In this document: in pieces, positions 44,244 through 53,458 of the stretch
Layout: each line of letters begins with the position of its first letter
Position numbering within the stretch: the first letter of the stretch is position 1
Origin: Streptomyces spiralis
GTDB taxonomy: Bacteria; Actinomycetota; Actinomycetes; Streptomycetales; Streptomycetaceae
DNA length: 64,000 bases
Direction of reading: 5' to 3'
NCBI RefSeq assembly: GCF_014654675.1
Contig: NZ_BNBC01000006.1
Span: 1-64,000, forward strand
Notes under the pieces: model-generated
Seen by the model: only the letters and a program-made list of their open reading frames with translations
Database searches by the model: none
Told to the model about the DNA's origin: nothing
Translations under genes and position numbers: made by a program

Positions 44244-46079
44244 TCAGAACACCGGTGTTCCGGCCTGGGTCAGCTTCCAGTTGGGCGACGCGAAGTCCGC
44301 CGGGTCGAGGGTGCCCTTCGAGGTCACGTAGTCGATCATCAGCTGGCGGATCTCGTCGGTGGAGCTGTAGGCGATGGGGGCGGACGCGATGTGCGGGTAG
44401 CCGGAGCCGCCGTTGGCGCGGTAGTTGTTCACCGCGACGACGAAGAGCTGGTCGTCGGCCACCGGTGCGCCCTGGTACGTCAGGTTCTTGATCCGGGAGC
44501 CCTCCGGCTGGGCGATGTCGATCTCGTAGTCGACGCCGGCGGCGGTGTCGTACATGTAGTCCCAGAAGTTGTCGGCGTTGGTCAGGGTCGCGGTGTCGAC
44601 CTTCGTGCCGGCCGGGACCTGGTGGTAGTACTTGGCCGCGTACTCCAGGTACTCCTTCAGCTGGGCGCCCGTGAGCTTCTTGCCGTAAAGGGTGTTGTCG
44701 TAGATGTAGAGCCCGGCGATGTCGCGGATGGTGACGTCGCCGGCCGGGATGTCGGCGGTCCGGCTGAAGGGCGCCGCGACGGAGATGAGCGGGAGCGCCG
44801 CGTCCGACGCCGACAGACCCGTCGCCACCTGCTTCATCTGGACCTCGTGGATGAAGTCCATGATCGGCACGTCCTTCCAGCACGACTCGGCCGCCGAGAG
44901 GTCCTGCGTACAGGTGCCGACCGGGGTGTTGACGTACTTCACCACCAGCTCGTGGTCCGCCCGGAGCAGCCGTGTGATCTCCGGGTCCTCCTCCACCGTG
45001 TCGGGGTTGAGGGTCTGCGCCGTCTTGCCCGTCACCTTCCACTGGCCGTGGTGGAGTTCGAGCTCGAAGTCGAAGACGCTGAGACGGTAGCCCCAGCAGT
45101 ACGGCTCCGACAGGAGCACGTCCTCGCCGGTCTCCGCGTTCTTCACCGTGTAGGACGGGACCTCCACGTGTGTGTGGCCCACCAGGATCGCGTCGATGCC
45201 GGGGACTTGTTCGGCCACGAGGTTCGACGCGTTCTCCACGTAGGGGAGTTCGTCGCCGTAGGAGGACGAGCCGTCCAGACCCGAGTGGTCCGTCAGGAAG
45301 ACGACGTCGCAGCCCAGCGCCCTGAGTCTGGGCACGTACTTCTTCGCCTGCTCCACCAGCCCGGTGAACGCCATCCTGCCGCTGACGTTGTCCTTGTCCC
45401 ACAGCGCGATGCCGGGGTTGGTGAGGCCGAGGATGCCGACCTTGATGTCGGGCGCTCCGGGGACCCGGATCCGCTTCACCGTGTACGGCCGGAAGGCGGG
45501 CCGCAGCGTCTTCGCGTCCAGCGCGTTGGCGCCGAGCAGCGGGAAGTCGCACTGGCTCTCGAACTTCCGCAGCACGTCGATGCCGTAGTTGAACTCGTGG
45601 TTGCCGAGCGCGGCGGCGTCGTAGCGCATCTGGTTCATGGCCACGGCCATGGGGTGGACGGGGCCCTTGCGGCCGTCCTTTCCGGTGATCGGGTCCACGC
45701 GCGCGTAGTAGTACGCCAGTGACGTGCCCTGGATGATGTCGCCCGCGTCGACGAGCAGCACCCGGTCCTCGCCCTTCGCCTCCCGCTGCTGCCTGACGAG
45801 CGTGGCGACGCGTGCGACGCCCACGGAGTTGCCCTTGGCGTCCTTGTAGGCGGCGTCGGTGTAGTAGTCCCAGTCGAAGACATGGCTGTGCAGGTCGGTG
45901 GTGCCCAGGATGGAGAACGACCAGGTCTTCGGCGCCTTTTCGGGCTTGCGGCCGGCGGCCTGCGAGGCCTCCGCGGCCTGCGCGGCAGGCGCGCCGGCCG
46001 TCCCCGCGACGGCCACGGCCGCTGATGTGACGGCGGACTTCTTCACGAACTCCCGGCGGTTCATGGGACTGACGGGCAT
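44244..46079 (-). CDS. Secreted bifunctional 5'-nucleotidase/2',3'-cyclic phosphodiesterase
   Basis: A 611-residue exported metallophosphatase. The N-terminus has a twin-arginine signal (NRREFVKKSAVTSAAVAVAG), so the enzyme folds before export. The calcineurin-like domain carries the metal ligands in LGTTDLHSHVFDWD, DAGDIIQG, ALGNHEFNYG, LTDHSGLDG and VGHTHVEV. The C-terminal 5'-nucleotidase domain (about 400-600) has NADNFWDYMYDTAAGVDYEID. It should strip phosphate from extracellular nucleotides. No PHO box was evident upstream. The ribosome site is CAGGAG before ATG 46079. Confidence 0.95.
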   Translation of the reverse strand: MPVSPMNRREFVKKSAVTSAAVAVAGTAGAPAAQAAEASQAAGRKPEKAPKTWSFSILGTTDLHSHVFDWDYYTDAAYKDAKGNSVGVARVATLVRQQREAKGEDRVLLVDAGDIIQGTSLAYYYARVDPITGKDGRKGPVHPMAVAMNQMRYDAAALGNHEFNYGIDVLRKFESQCDFPLLGANALDAKTLRPAFRPYTVKRIRVPGAPDIKVGILGLTNPGIALWDKDNVSGRMAFTGLVEQAKKYVPRLRALGCDVVFLTDHSGLDGSSSYGDELPYVENASNLVAEQVPGIDAILVGHTHVEVPSYTVKNAETGEDVLLSEPYCWGYRLSVFDFELELHHGQWKVTGKTAQTLNPDTVEEDPEITRLLRADHELVVKYVNTPVGTCTQDLSAAESCWKDVPIMDFIHEVQMKQVATGLSASDAALPLISVAAPFSRTADIPAGDVTIRDIAGLYIYDNTLYGKKLTGAQLKEYLEYAAKYYHQVPAGTKVDTATLTNADNFWDYMYDTAAGVDYEIDIAQPEGSRIKNLTYQGAPVADDQLFVVAVNNYRANGGSGYPHIASAPIAYSSTDEIRQLMIDYVTSKGTLDPADFASPNWKLTQAGTPVF

Positions 46080-46234
46080 ACAGGGCTCCTGAAAGGCTGA
46101 CGTGACGCGTGTAGATATCGATGCCGTACGGAACTACTCGCGTAGAGCGTGACCTCTGCCCGGGTCCGCCGGAAACCAGGAAGTGGCCATGCCCGGGTCA
46201 AGCCTGGGTCATCAGGTGCTCGACGAGCGGAGGT

Positions 46235-47341
46235 TCAGGTACCGGAGTCGTACAGGCTCCAGCGGCCGGTGGTCTCGATGCGCAGCAGGCAGCGGTCCGG
46301 CACCGGTACGGTCAGCCGCGCCTCGCCGCGTCCGTCGGCCAGCACCGGACCCGTGTGGAGCGAACGGGTGACCGTGAGAAGGCGGTACGGGCCGTCGCCG
46401 TGGTGCTCGAACCGCACGGCCCGGAGCCCGGCGGCCTTGACCACGCTCTCGACGCCCCGGCCCGTCAGCCGGGTGCCCCGGCGCAACTGCCGTGCCTCGC
46501 CGGCCGGGCGCAGCGCCAGCCGCCACGGACCCGGGGCCGACACCTCCAGCAGCATCACCGCGCCTCGCTGCGGCGGCACCAGCACCCGAGCGCGCGTGAC
46601 GTCCGGGCCGCACGCGCCCTTCACCAGCTCGGTCGCACGGCCGAACCCCGTGCCGGACACCGAGTAGGCGCCGTGCTCCCGGCCTTCGGCCTCGAAGACC
46701 AGGAGGACCCGGCCGCCCGTCCCGGGCCTGTGCACCCGGACCCGGGTCGTCCCGGAACCGTGGATCCAGGTGAGGCCGTGTCCCACGGCTCGGGCGGCGA
46801 CGTCCAGCCGTTCCAGGGCCGCCCGCCCCCGCTCCAGGATCTCCGGAACCCGGTCGGGGGTGCTCGCCTTGGCGTCCTCGTACGCCTGCAGGGCCGTGGC
46901 GTAGTCCGCCAGGTCGTCCGGGTCGTTGGCGGGGCGGGGCGTGTAGGGGTGACCCGTCAGCAGCTCGCCGTACTCGGTGACGGCCTGTTCGGCGGCGTGG
47001 ACGGCGTCCGCTCCCCGCTCCGGGGCGGGTGGTGCCCCGGGCTTCGATCGTGGCCCGGGCTTGGGGCGGGAGACGCGCTCGGTCCGTGGCTCGGGCTTCC
47101 GAGCGTGCGCCGACGCCGACCTGAGTGCCCGTCCGTTCCTGGGTCTCGCCGTCGGCTTGGACCCGAACCGGCGCGCCACCAGCGCCGGCGGGACGACGAG
47201 AGCCGCGTACATGAGAAGGGCGACGCCGCCGTCGTCGACCGGCAGCAGCCCCACGGCGAGCATCAGTACGACGAAGGCGGCCGTCCCACTGATCAACCCG
47301 TACGCCAGGCACCTGCCCCAGGACGCCCTGACCGGCTTCAT
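46235..47341 (-). CDS. Hypothetical membrane protein
   Basis: A 368-residue protein from ATG 47341 (MKPVRASWGRCL). Two N-terminal helices (about 9-31 and 38-58) are followed by a basic Arg/Pro-rich linker (65-105), a helical segment (DAVHAAEQAVTEYGELLTGH, YATALQAYEDAKAST), and a C-terminal half of beta-strands with repeated VRVHRPG/LLEVSAPGPWRLALRP/LLRIETTGRWSLYDSG patterns. The C-terminal strands look like two copies of one small beta domain, possibly a ligand-binding module. No family is recognised. It lies between purA and the nucleotidase on the same strand. Confidence 0.75.
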   Translation of the reverse strand: MKPVRASWGRCLAYGLISGTAAFVVLMLAVGLLPVDDGGVALLMYAALVVPPALVARRFGSKPTARPRNGRALRSASAHARKPEPRTERVSRPKPGPRSKPGAPPAPERGADAVHAAEQAVTEYGELLTGHPYTPRPANDPDDLADYATALQAYEDAKASTPDRVPEILERGRAALERLDVAARAVGHGLTWIHGSGTTRVRVHRPGTGGRVLLVFEAEGREHGAYSVSGTGFGRATELVKGACGPDVTRARVLVPPQRGAVMLLEVSAPGPWRLALRPAGEARQLRRGTRLTGRGVESVVKAAGLRAVRFEHHGDGPYRLLTVTRSLHTGPVLADGRGEARLTVPVPDRCLLRIETTGRWSLYDSGT

Positions 47342-47448
47342 CGAGCCACCCCCCGTCGGTCCCGACGGCTCACCGCACTGTCCGTGGACCATCGTGCGGC
47401 GGGCAGTCGCGGGCGAACAGGGGTGGACGCGGGCAAGCGGTACCGGAT

Positions 47449-47475
47449 CCCGTTGCCGGACACCGGCAATCCGGG
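47449..47475 (-). terminator. Hairpin downstream of purA
   Basis: TTGCCGG at 47453-47459 and CCGGCAA at 47463-47469 form a 7-base stem with a 3-base loop, extended by CCCG/CGGG across a small bulge. It lies about 90 bases after the purA stop on the minus strand and before the next gene. Moderate strength, no U-tract. Confidence 0.5.
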
Positions 47476-47560
47476 AGATGCGGGCGGCACCGGGCGCACG
47501 GCGGCCGACGCGCGAGGCGGCGGCCGCCGTTCTCGACAAGGGCTTACGGCACGGGCCGGC

Positions 47561-48844
47561 TTACAGGAACGAGTTGATCTCGATCGTCTCGTCGCGGCCC
47601 GGACCGACGCCGATCGCGGAGATCGGGGCGCCGGACATCTCCTCCAGGGCCTTGACGTAGGCCTGGGCGTTCTTCGGCAGGTCGGAGAACGCCTTGGCCT
47701 TCGAGATGTTCTCCTGCCAGCCGGGCAGGTACTCGTAGACCGGCTTCGCGTGGTGGAAGTCGGTCTGGGAGTACGGAAGCTCCTCGACCCGCTTGCCGTC
47801 GATCTCGTAGGCCACGCAGACCGGGATCTGCTCCCAGCCGGTGAGGACGTCGAGCTTGGTGAGGAAGAAGTCCGTGAGGCCGTTCACCCGGGTGGCGTAG
47901 CGGGCGATCACCGCGTCGAACCAGCCGCAGCGGCGGTCACGGCCGGTGGTCACACCGCGCTCGCCGCCGATCCGGCGCAGCGCCTCGCCGTCCTCGTCGA
48001 ACAGCTCGGTCGGGAACGGGCCCGAGCCGACTCGGGTCGTGTAGGCCTTCAGGATGCCGATGACCCGGCTGATCTTCGTCGGGCCGACGCCGGCGCCGGT
48101 GCAGGCACCGCCCGCCGTCGGGTTGGAGGAGGTCACGAAGGGGTACGTGCCGTGGTCGATGTCCAGGAGGGTGCCCTGGCCGCCCTCGAACAGGACGACC
48201 TTGTTCTCCTCCAGGGCCTGGTTGAGGATCAGGACCGTGTCGGCGACGTACGGCCTGATCTGCTCGGCGTAGCCCAGCAGCTCCTCGACGACCTGACCCA
48301 CGGCGATCGCGCGCCGGTTGTACAGCTTGGTCAGGATCTGGTTCTTGATGTCGAGCGCCGCCTCGACCTTCTGGGTGAGGATCGACTCGTCGTACAGGTC
48401 CTGCACGCGGATGCCGACGCGGTTGATCTTGTCCGCGTAGGTCGGGCCGATGCCGCGTCCGGTGGTGCCGATCTTGCGCTTGCCGAGGAAGCGTTCCGTC
48501 ACCTTGTCGACGGTGACGTTGTACGGCGTGATGACGTGAGCGTTTCCGCTGATCAGGAGCTTCGACGTGTCAACGCCGCGCTCGTTCAGACCGCTCAGCT
48601 CGGAGAGCAGGACCGACGGGTCGACGACGACGCCGTTGCCGATGACAGGCGTACAACCGGGCGACAGGATTCCGGAAGGGAGGAGGTGCAGTGCATACTT
48701 CTGGTCGCCGACGACGACCGTGTGGCCGGCGTTGTTGCCGCCCTGGTAACGCACCACATAGTCCACGGAGCCGCCGAGCAGGTCGGTGGCCTTTCCCTTG
48801 CCCTCGTCACCCCACTGAGCACCGAGCAGCACAAGTGCGGGCAC
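47561..48844 (-). CDS. purA: Adenylosuccinate synthetase
   Basis: A 427-residue PurA starting at GTG 48844 with AAGGGG upstream. It joins IMP and aspartate using GTP to make adenylosuccinate. Conserved segments are all present: [19 protein letters not shown] (P-loop), [60 protein letters not shown] and [10 protein letters not shown]. Length is normal for bacteria. It is divergent from the diacylglycerol-kinase-like gene; the region between them contains a hairpin in its 5' leader. Confidence 0.98.
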   Translation of the reverse strand: MPALVLLGAQWGDEGKGKATDLLGGSVDYVVRYQGGNNAGHTVVVGDQKYALHLLPSGILSPGCTPVIGNGVVVDPSVLLSELSGLNERGVDTSKLLISGNAHVITPYNVTVDKVTERFLGKRKIGTTGRGIGPTYADKINRVGIRVQDLYDESILTQKVEAALDIKNQILTKLYNRRAIAVGQVVEELLGYAEQIRPYVADTVLILNQALEENKVVLFEGGQGTLLDIDHGTYPFVTSSNPTAGGACTGAGVGPTKISRVIGILKAYTTRVGSGPFPTELFDEDGEALRRIGGERGVTTGRDRRCGWFDAVIARYATRVNGLTDFFLTKLDVLTGWEQIPVCVAYEIDGKRVEELPYSQTDFHHAKPVYEYLPGWQENISKAKAFSDLPKNAQAYVKALEEMSGAPISAIGVGPGRDETIEINSFL

Positions 48845-48970
48845 GCGCGTACACCCCTTCCGGGCGGGGCATGTCCAAGGTCAGGGGCGTACGCGGGTTC
48901 ACCGCCGCGTACACCGCGCGACCGTCGTTGGCCGCACAAACCGTCGGACCGGATGCCCCGGAATAGACGA

Positions 48971-48998
48971 AGCCCCTGGCGCAATAGCGCAAGGGGCT
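48971..48998. promoter_or_regulatory. Hairpin in the purA upstream region
   Basis: AGCCCCT at 48971-48977 pairs with AGGGGCT at 48992-48998, with an inner GCGC/GCGC pairing around a short loop. It lies 127 bases upstream of the purA start and 42 bases upstream of the divergent gene. It may be a transcript barrier between divergent promoters or part of the purA leader. I see no purine-riboswitch core. Confidence 0.45.
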
Positions 48999-49040
48999 CT
49001 TGCACAAAGATGCTACCCGAGGAAGCGAGGCAGGACCGAG

Positions 49041-49913
49041 GTGGCAACCTTCGCGACGTCCGATCAGCTGCTGGTGGTCATCGACCCGGTCGCCCGGCGG
49101 ACGGACGGGGAGTCCGTGCGGATCGCGAAAGACGTGCTCAGCGCGGGTGCGGCCACGAAGGTGTGTCTGCCGGACGGGCCGGAGGAGTTCGCCCGGGCAC
49201 TGGCGCGGCGCGGCTCGCGGCGGCCGGTGGTGGTCGGTGACGACCGGGCGCTGCTGCGGGCGGTGTCCCTGCTGCACCGGCAGCGGGAGCTGGCCGCGTG
49301 CGAGCTGTCGGTCGTACCGGTCGGAGATGTCATGTCCCTGGCCCGTTCGCTGGGTGTGCCCGCGGGGCCGGTGGCGGCGGCGCGGGCCGTGCTCGACGGG
49401 GTCGTACGGCGCCTGGACCTGCTCGTCGACGACAGCGACGGGGTGGTGCTGGGGGCGCTGCGCATCCCGCCGCTGGCCCCGCACGAGGTGCCTGCGGGCT
49501 CGACGGCACTGACCGCCGAGGTGCCCTCCGCGCCGGGCCACCCCTGGCTGCGGACCTGCCAGTCGCTCGTACGCACCCTGGTGACCCGCCCGCCCCGGAC
49601 GGCGTTCGACGCCGGCCCCGAACCCTCCCGGCTCCGGGTGGAGGTCGACGGGGAACTGGTGGTGGACCTCGACCAGCCCGTGGAGGCGGTGTCGGTGGTG
49701 CCGGGGGCCGCCGGAGTGGCCGAGGTGGAGGTACTGCCGCTCTCCGTGGGCGCCGCAGGATCCCCGGTACGGGCCGAGGGACGCACGGTGACCGTCTCGG
49801 GGGCCCACTTCCGGTACCGGGCGGACGCGGTGGTGTCCGGGCCGGTGCGAACCCGGACGTGGGCGGTACGGGAGGGGGCCTGGGGGCTGGTGGTACCAGT
49901 ACCGCCGGCCTGA
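49041..49913 (+). CDS. Diacylglycerol kinase-like protein
   Basis: A 290-residue protein from GTG 49041. It has the two-lobed plan of the diacylglycerol/lipid kinase family: an N-terminal Rossmann-like lobe (QLLVVIDPVAR, RRPVVVGDDRALLRAVSLLH, VPVGDVMSLARSLGV) and a C-terminal beta-sandwich (RLRVEVDGELVVDL, TVTVSGAHFRYRADAVVSGPVRTRTW). The usual GGDGT nucleotide motif is replaced by VGDDRALLRA, so catalytic activity is doubtful. It is a conserved neighbour of purA in Streptomyces. It ends before a minisatellite. Confidence 0.7.
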   Translation: MATFATSDQLLVVIDPVARRTDGESVRIAKDVLSAGAATKVCLPDGPEEFARALARRGSRRPVVVGDDRALLRAVSLLHRQRELAACELSVVPVGDVMSLARSLGVPAGPVAAARAVLDGVVRRLDLLVDDSDGVVLGALRIPPLAPHEVPAGSTALTAEVPSAPGHPWLRTCQSLVRTLVTRPPRTAFDAGPEPSRLRVEVDGELVVDLDQPVEAVSVVPGAAGVAEVEVLPLSVGAAGSPVRAEGRTVTVSGAHFRYRADAVVSGPVRTRTWAVREGAWGLVVPVPPA

Positions 49914-49951
49914 ACCGGAACCCTTCAGGGCGGGGGCTGCCACGCTACCGG

Positions 49952-50340
49952 GACGGTCGGCCGCGCCGTCGGGACGGGGCGGCCTCGCCGTCGGGGTGGG
50001 TCGGCCGCGCCGCCGGCACGGGTCCGCCGCGCCGCCAGGACGGGTCGGCCACGCTGCGGAGGCAGGTCAACCGCGCTGCCGGGGCGGTCGGCCACGTTGC
50101 CGGCCGGGTCGGCCGCGCCACCAGGACGGATCGGCCGCGCCGCCAGGCAGGCCCACCGCGCCGCCAGGCAGGCCCACCGCACTGCCAGGGCAGGCCCACC
50201 GCACTGCCAGGCCGGGGTCGCGCCGCCAGGGCAGGCCCACCGCACTGCCAGGCCGGGTCGGCCGCGCTGCGCAGTCAGGTCGGCCGCACTGCGCGGGCAG
50301 GTCGGCCGCACTGCCAGGGCGGTCGTCCGCGCTGCCAGAG
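49952..50340. repeat. Minisatellite of about 18 degenerate 22-bp units
   Basis: The gap 49914-50345 is filled by about 18 imperfect tandem copies of a 19-22-base unit, consensus approximately CRGGTCGGCCGCGCYGCCAGGG; a variant subset (AGGCCCACCGCACTGCCAGGC) is clustered at about 50140-50250. It lies between the 3' ends of the convergent kinase-like and GbsR genes. Open frames across it are low-complexity repeats, not genes. Confidence 0.85.
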
Positions 50341-50345
50341 CGCGA

Positions 50346-50843
50346 TCATGAAGCCCCGAAGAGCTCCTCCCGGCGCACCCGCCAGCGCTCCATCATCGCG
50401 ATGACCTCACCGTCGATGAACTCGAAGAAGGCCAGCGTCTCGGCCAGCCGCCGCCCGGCGGGGGTGTCGGCGCCGAGGCTGTCGACGCCCTCGCGCAGGG
50501 CGTGCTCCCAGCGCTTGATGACCGCCTCGCGGTTGGTGAGCGCCTCGTACCACTGGCCGGCGTGGACCCGGTAGCGCTCGCGGCGTGAGCCGGGCTCCCG
50601 CTCGCGCGAGACCATGTGGACCTGCGCCAGGTACCGCACCGCGCCGGAGACCGCGGCCGGGCTGATCTTCAACTGCTCGCTCAGTTCGCTCGAGGTGAGC
50701 GTGCCCGTGTCGGAGGAGAGCAGTGCGGCGAAGACGCGGGCCGGCATCCGCTGCAGCCCGGCCTCGACCAGTTGGGCCGCGAAGCTCTCCACGAACTTCG
50801 ACACCGCCTCCGGGTCACGCTCCGGCGCCTTCTCGTCCGTCAT
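50346..50843 (-). CDS. GbsR/MarR family transcriptional regulator
   Basis: A 165-residue winged-helix regulator: VESFAAQLVEAGLQRMPARVFAALL, then the HTH LTSSELSEQLKISPAAVSGAVRYL and the wing RREREPGSRRERYRVHAG. The C-terminal helices (FFEFIDGEVIAMMERW) follow the GbsR pattern. It is divergent from a two-gene ABC exporter with 92 bases between starts and very probably represses it. The intervening DNA is AT-rich for this genome and includes ACTTCA...TGAAAGT (about 50898-50920), a possible operator. Confidence 0.92.
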   Translation of the reverse strand: MTDEKAPERDPEAVSKFVESFAAQLVEAGLQRMPARVFAALLSSDTGTLTSSELSEQLKISPAAVSGAVRYLAQVHMVSREREPGSRRERYRVHAGQWYEALTNREAVIKRWEHALREGVDSLGADTPAGRRLAETLAFFEFIDGEVIAMMERWRVRREELFGAS

Positions 50844-50935
50844 GCCCGCATCCTCTCCCCTCGTCCCGACGCGCTCCCGAGTTTATACGCTTCCTTAACT
50901 TCACAAATTTCTGAAAGTAGCGTAGCTTCCGAAGC

Positions 50936-51838
50936 ATGACGAAGGCAATCACCGTCTCCGGCCTCCACAAGGCGTTCGGCGCCACCCACGCGCTGGACGG
51001 ACTCGACCTGGACGTGGAGCGGGGCGAGGTCCACGGCTTCCTCGGCCCCAACGGCGCCGGGAAGTCCACCACCATCCGGGTCCTGCTCGGACTGCTGCGC
51101 GCCGACTCGGGCGCCGCCCAGGTGCTGGGCCGGGACCCCTGGAGCGACGCGGTCGAGGTGCACCGCCGGATCGCGTACGTCCCCGGCGACGTCACCCTGT
51201 GGCGCAACCTCTCCGGCGGCGAGGTCATCGACCTGTACGGCCGGCTGCGCGGAGGCCTCGACCAGCGGCGCCGCGCCGAGCTGATCGAACGGTTCGAACT
51301 GGACCCGACGAAGAAGGGCCGGACCTACTCCAAGGGCAACCGGCAGAAGGTGGCCCTGGTCGCCGCCTTCGCCTCCGACGTCGACCTGCTCATCCTGGAC
51401 GAGCCCACCTCGGGCCTCGACCCGCTGATGGAGGAGGTCTTCCAGCGCTGCGTGACCGAGGAACGCGACCGCGGCCGCACCGTCCTGCTCTCCTCCCACA
51501 TCCTCAGCGAGGTGGAGGAGCTGTGCGACCGGGTGAGCATCATCCGCAAGGGCCGCACCGTCGAGAGCGGTTCGCTGGCCGACCTGCGCCACCTCACCCG
51601 CACCAGCGTCACCGCCGAACTCGCGGGCCCGCCGAACGGCCTGGCCCACCTGCCCGGCGTGCACGACCTCGACGTGCAGGGCCGCCGCGTCCGCCTCCAG
51701 GTGGACACCGACAAACTGGACGCCGTGCTGCGGCAGTTGAGCGAGTCGGGCGTCCGCTCGCTGACATCGACACCCCCGACGCTCGAGGAGTTGTTCCTGC
51801 GGCACTACCAGGACGAGCTCGACGAGGTGTCCCGATGA
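50936..51838 (+). CDS. ABC transporter ATP-binding protein (DrrA-like)
   Basis: A 300-residue ATPase from ATG 50936. Walker A is GPNGAGKST (about 38-46), the signature is [15 protein letters not shown] (the usual LSGGQ is replaced by SKGNRQK, common in this subfamily), Walker B is [14 protein letters not shown] and the switch is LLSSHIL. The last 80 residues form the DrrA-type regulatory domain ending [18 protein letters not shown]. It pairs with the permease gene, overlapping by 4 bases. The transporter is likely an exporter for drugs or antibiotics under GbsR control. Confidence 0.95.
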   Translation: MTKAITVSGLHKAFGATHALDGLDLDVERGEVHGFLGPNGAGKSTTIRVLLGLLRADSGAAQVLGRDPWSDAVEVHRRIAYVPGDVTLWRNLSGGEVIDLYGRLRGGLDQRRRAELIERFELDPTKKGRTYSKGNRQKVALVAAFASDVDLLILDEPTSGLDPLMEEVFQRCVTEERDRGRTVLLSSHILSEVEELCDRVSIIRKGRTVESGSLADLRHLTRTSVTAELAGPPNGLAHLPGVHDLDVQGRRVRLQVDTDKLDAVLRQLSESGVRSLTSTPPTLEELFLRHYQDELDEVSR

Positions 51839-53436
51839 CTGCTCTCGCGACCGCCGCACCGCGCGGCTCCCGTCAACTCGCGGGCACCGGCACCCTGTTG
51901 CGCTTCGCCCTGCGCCGCGACCGGGTGATGATCCCGGTCTGGATCGCAGTGAACGCACTCATGGTGCTCTCCATGCCGAACACCCTGAAGGGCCTGTACG
52001 GCACCGCGGCCGAACGCGCCGACCTGGTGCGCCAGATGGAGACCAACGCCTCCTTCCGCGCCCTGATCGGCCCGGTCTTCGACACCTCGATCGGCGCGCT
52101 GACCGCCTGGCGGGTGGGCGTGTTCGCCGCCGCGCTCGCCGCGGTGACGAGCCTGCTGGTCGTCGTGCGGCATACCCGGGACGAGGAGGAGAGCGGCCGC
52201 CAGGAACTGGTGGCCTCGGGCATGGTCGGCCGCCGCGCCTCCCTCACGGCGGCGCTGCTGGCGGCGGCCGTGGCGAACACCGTGCTGGCCCTGCTGGTCA
52301 CCGCGGGCCTGGCCGGTCAGGGGGGATCGGGCGCCCTGTCCTTCGGGCTCGGCCTCGCCGGGGCCGGCATGGTCTTCGCCACGATGGCGGCGATCGTCGC
52401 CCAGCTGACCGAGAGCGCGCGTCTGGCCCGCGGCCTGACGGCGGCGGTGCTGGGAGCGGCCTTCGTGCTGCGCGCGGCGGGCGACTCGGCCACCGACGAC
52501 GGCTCCTCGGTGCTGACCTGGCTGTCGCCGCTGGGCTGGGTGGAGAACCAGCGGTCCTTCGCCGGCGAACGGTGGTGGGTGCTGCTGCTGTTCGCGGCGG
52601 CGACGGCGGTGCAGGGCGTGCTGGCGTACGCGCTGGCGGGCCGCAGGGACGTGGGCATGAGCTTCCTGCCCACCCGGCCCGGACCGGCCGCCGGCCGTCT
52701 CGGCACCGCCGCCGCGCTGGCCTGGCGGCTCCAGCGCGGCGGCGTCCTCGGCTGGAGCATCGGCTTCTTCGTGGCGGGGATCGTCTACGGCGGGTTGACG
52801 GACGGGGCGGCCGACCTGGTTCGCGACAACGACAGCGCCCGTGAGATCTTCCAGCGGATGGGCGGCCGGTCGGGGCTGACGGACGCCTTCCTCGCCTCGA
52901 TGGTGGGGATGCTCGGGCTGATCGCCGCGCTGTACGTCGTGGCCTCGGTGCTGCGGCTGTACGGCGAGGAGTCCTCCGGCCGGGCCGAACCCCTCCTCGC
53001 GAACGCGGTCGGCCGTCTTCGCTGGGCCGCCGGCCATCTCGCCATCGCCTTCGGCGGCTCGGTGTGGATCATGTTCCTCGCCGGCCTCGGCTTCGCCGTC
53101 GGCTACGGCAGGCAGATCGGCCCGATCCTCGGTGCCTGCCTGGTCCAGGTCCCCGCGATCTGGGTGATCGGAGGCATCGCCGTCCTGCTGTACGGCGTCC
53201 TCCCGCGGGGCGCGACGGCGGCGTGGGGAGTGGCCGGCGCCGTGCTGCTGCTGGGCTGGGTCGGCCCGGCCCTGAACGTGCCGCAGCCGGTCCTGGACAT
53301 CTCTCCCTTCGGCCACCTCCCGAAGCTGCCCGGCGCGGAGATGGCTTGGGGACCGGTGGCGGTACTGACCGTGATCGCGGTCGCCCTGGTGACGGCGGGA
53401 CTGGCGGGGCTGCGACGGCGGGACATGACGACCTGA
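51835..53436 (+). CDS. ABC-2 type exporter permease
   Basis: A 533-residue membrane protein from ATG 51835, sharing ATGA with the ATPase stop. It has about twelve hydrophobic segments in two similar halves, each opening with a conserved amphipathic stretch ([41 protein letters not shown]). It is therefore a full-size two-half permease that needs only the ATPase as partner. The [10 protein letters not shown] and [12 protein letters not shown] loops are typical of actinobacterial polyketide-antibiotic exporters of this type. The substrate is unknown. Confidence 0.92.
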   Translation: MTALATAAPRGSRQLAGTGTLLRFALRRDRVMIPVWIAVNALMVLSMPNTLKGLYGTAAERADLVRQMETNASFRALIGPVFDTSIGALTAWRVGVFAAALAAVTSLLVVVRHTRDEEESGRQELVASGMVGRRASLTAALLAAAVANTVLALLVTAGLAGQGGSGALSFGLGLAGAGMVFATMAAIVAQLTESARLARGLTAAVLGAAFVLRAAGDSATDDGSSVLTWLSPLGWVENQRSFAGERWWVLLLFAAATAVQGVLAYALAGRRDVGMSFLPTRPGPAAGRLGTAAALAWRLQRGGVLGWSIGFFVAGIVYGGLTDGAADLVRDNDSAREIFQRMGGRSGLTDAFLASMVGMLGLIAALYVVASVLRLYGEESSGRAEPLLANAVGRLRWAAGHLAIAFGGSVWIMFLAGLGFAVGYGRQIGPILGACLVQVPAIWVIGGIAVLLYGVLPRGATAAWGVAGAVLLLGWVGPALNVPQPVLDISPFGHLPKLPGAEMAWGPVAVLTVIAVALVTAGLAGLRRRDMTT

Positions 53437-53458
53437 CCTCCCTGAGCCGGCCCTGCTG

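Noticed and set aside
46080..46234. PHO box before the 5'-nucleotidase
   Set aside because: No pair of GTTCACC-type direct repeats at the expected spacing is present.
49914..50345. CRISPR array or coding gene in the repeat tract
   Set aside because: The units are head-to-tail with no unique spacers, vary in length and give only low-complexity frames; no cas genes are present.
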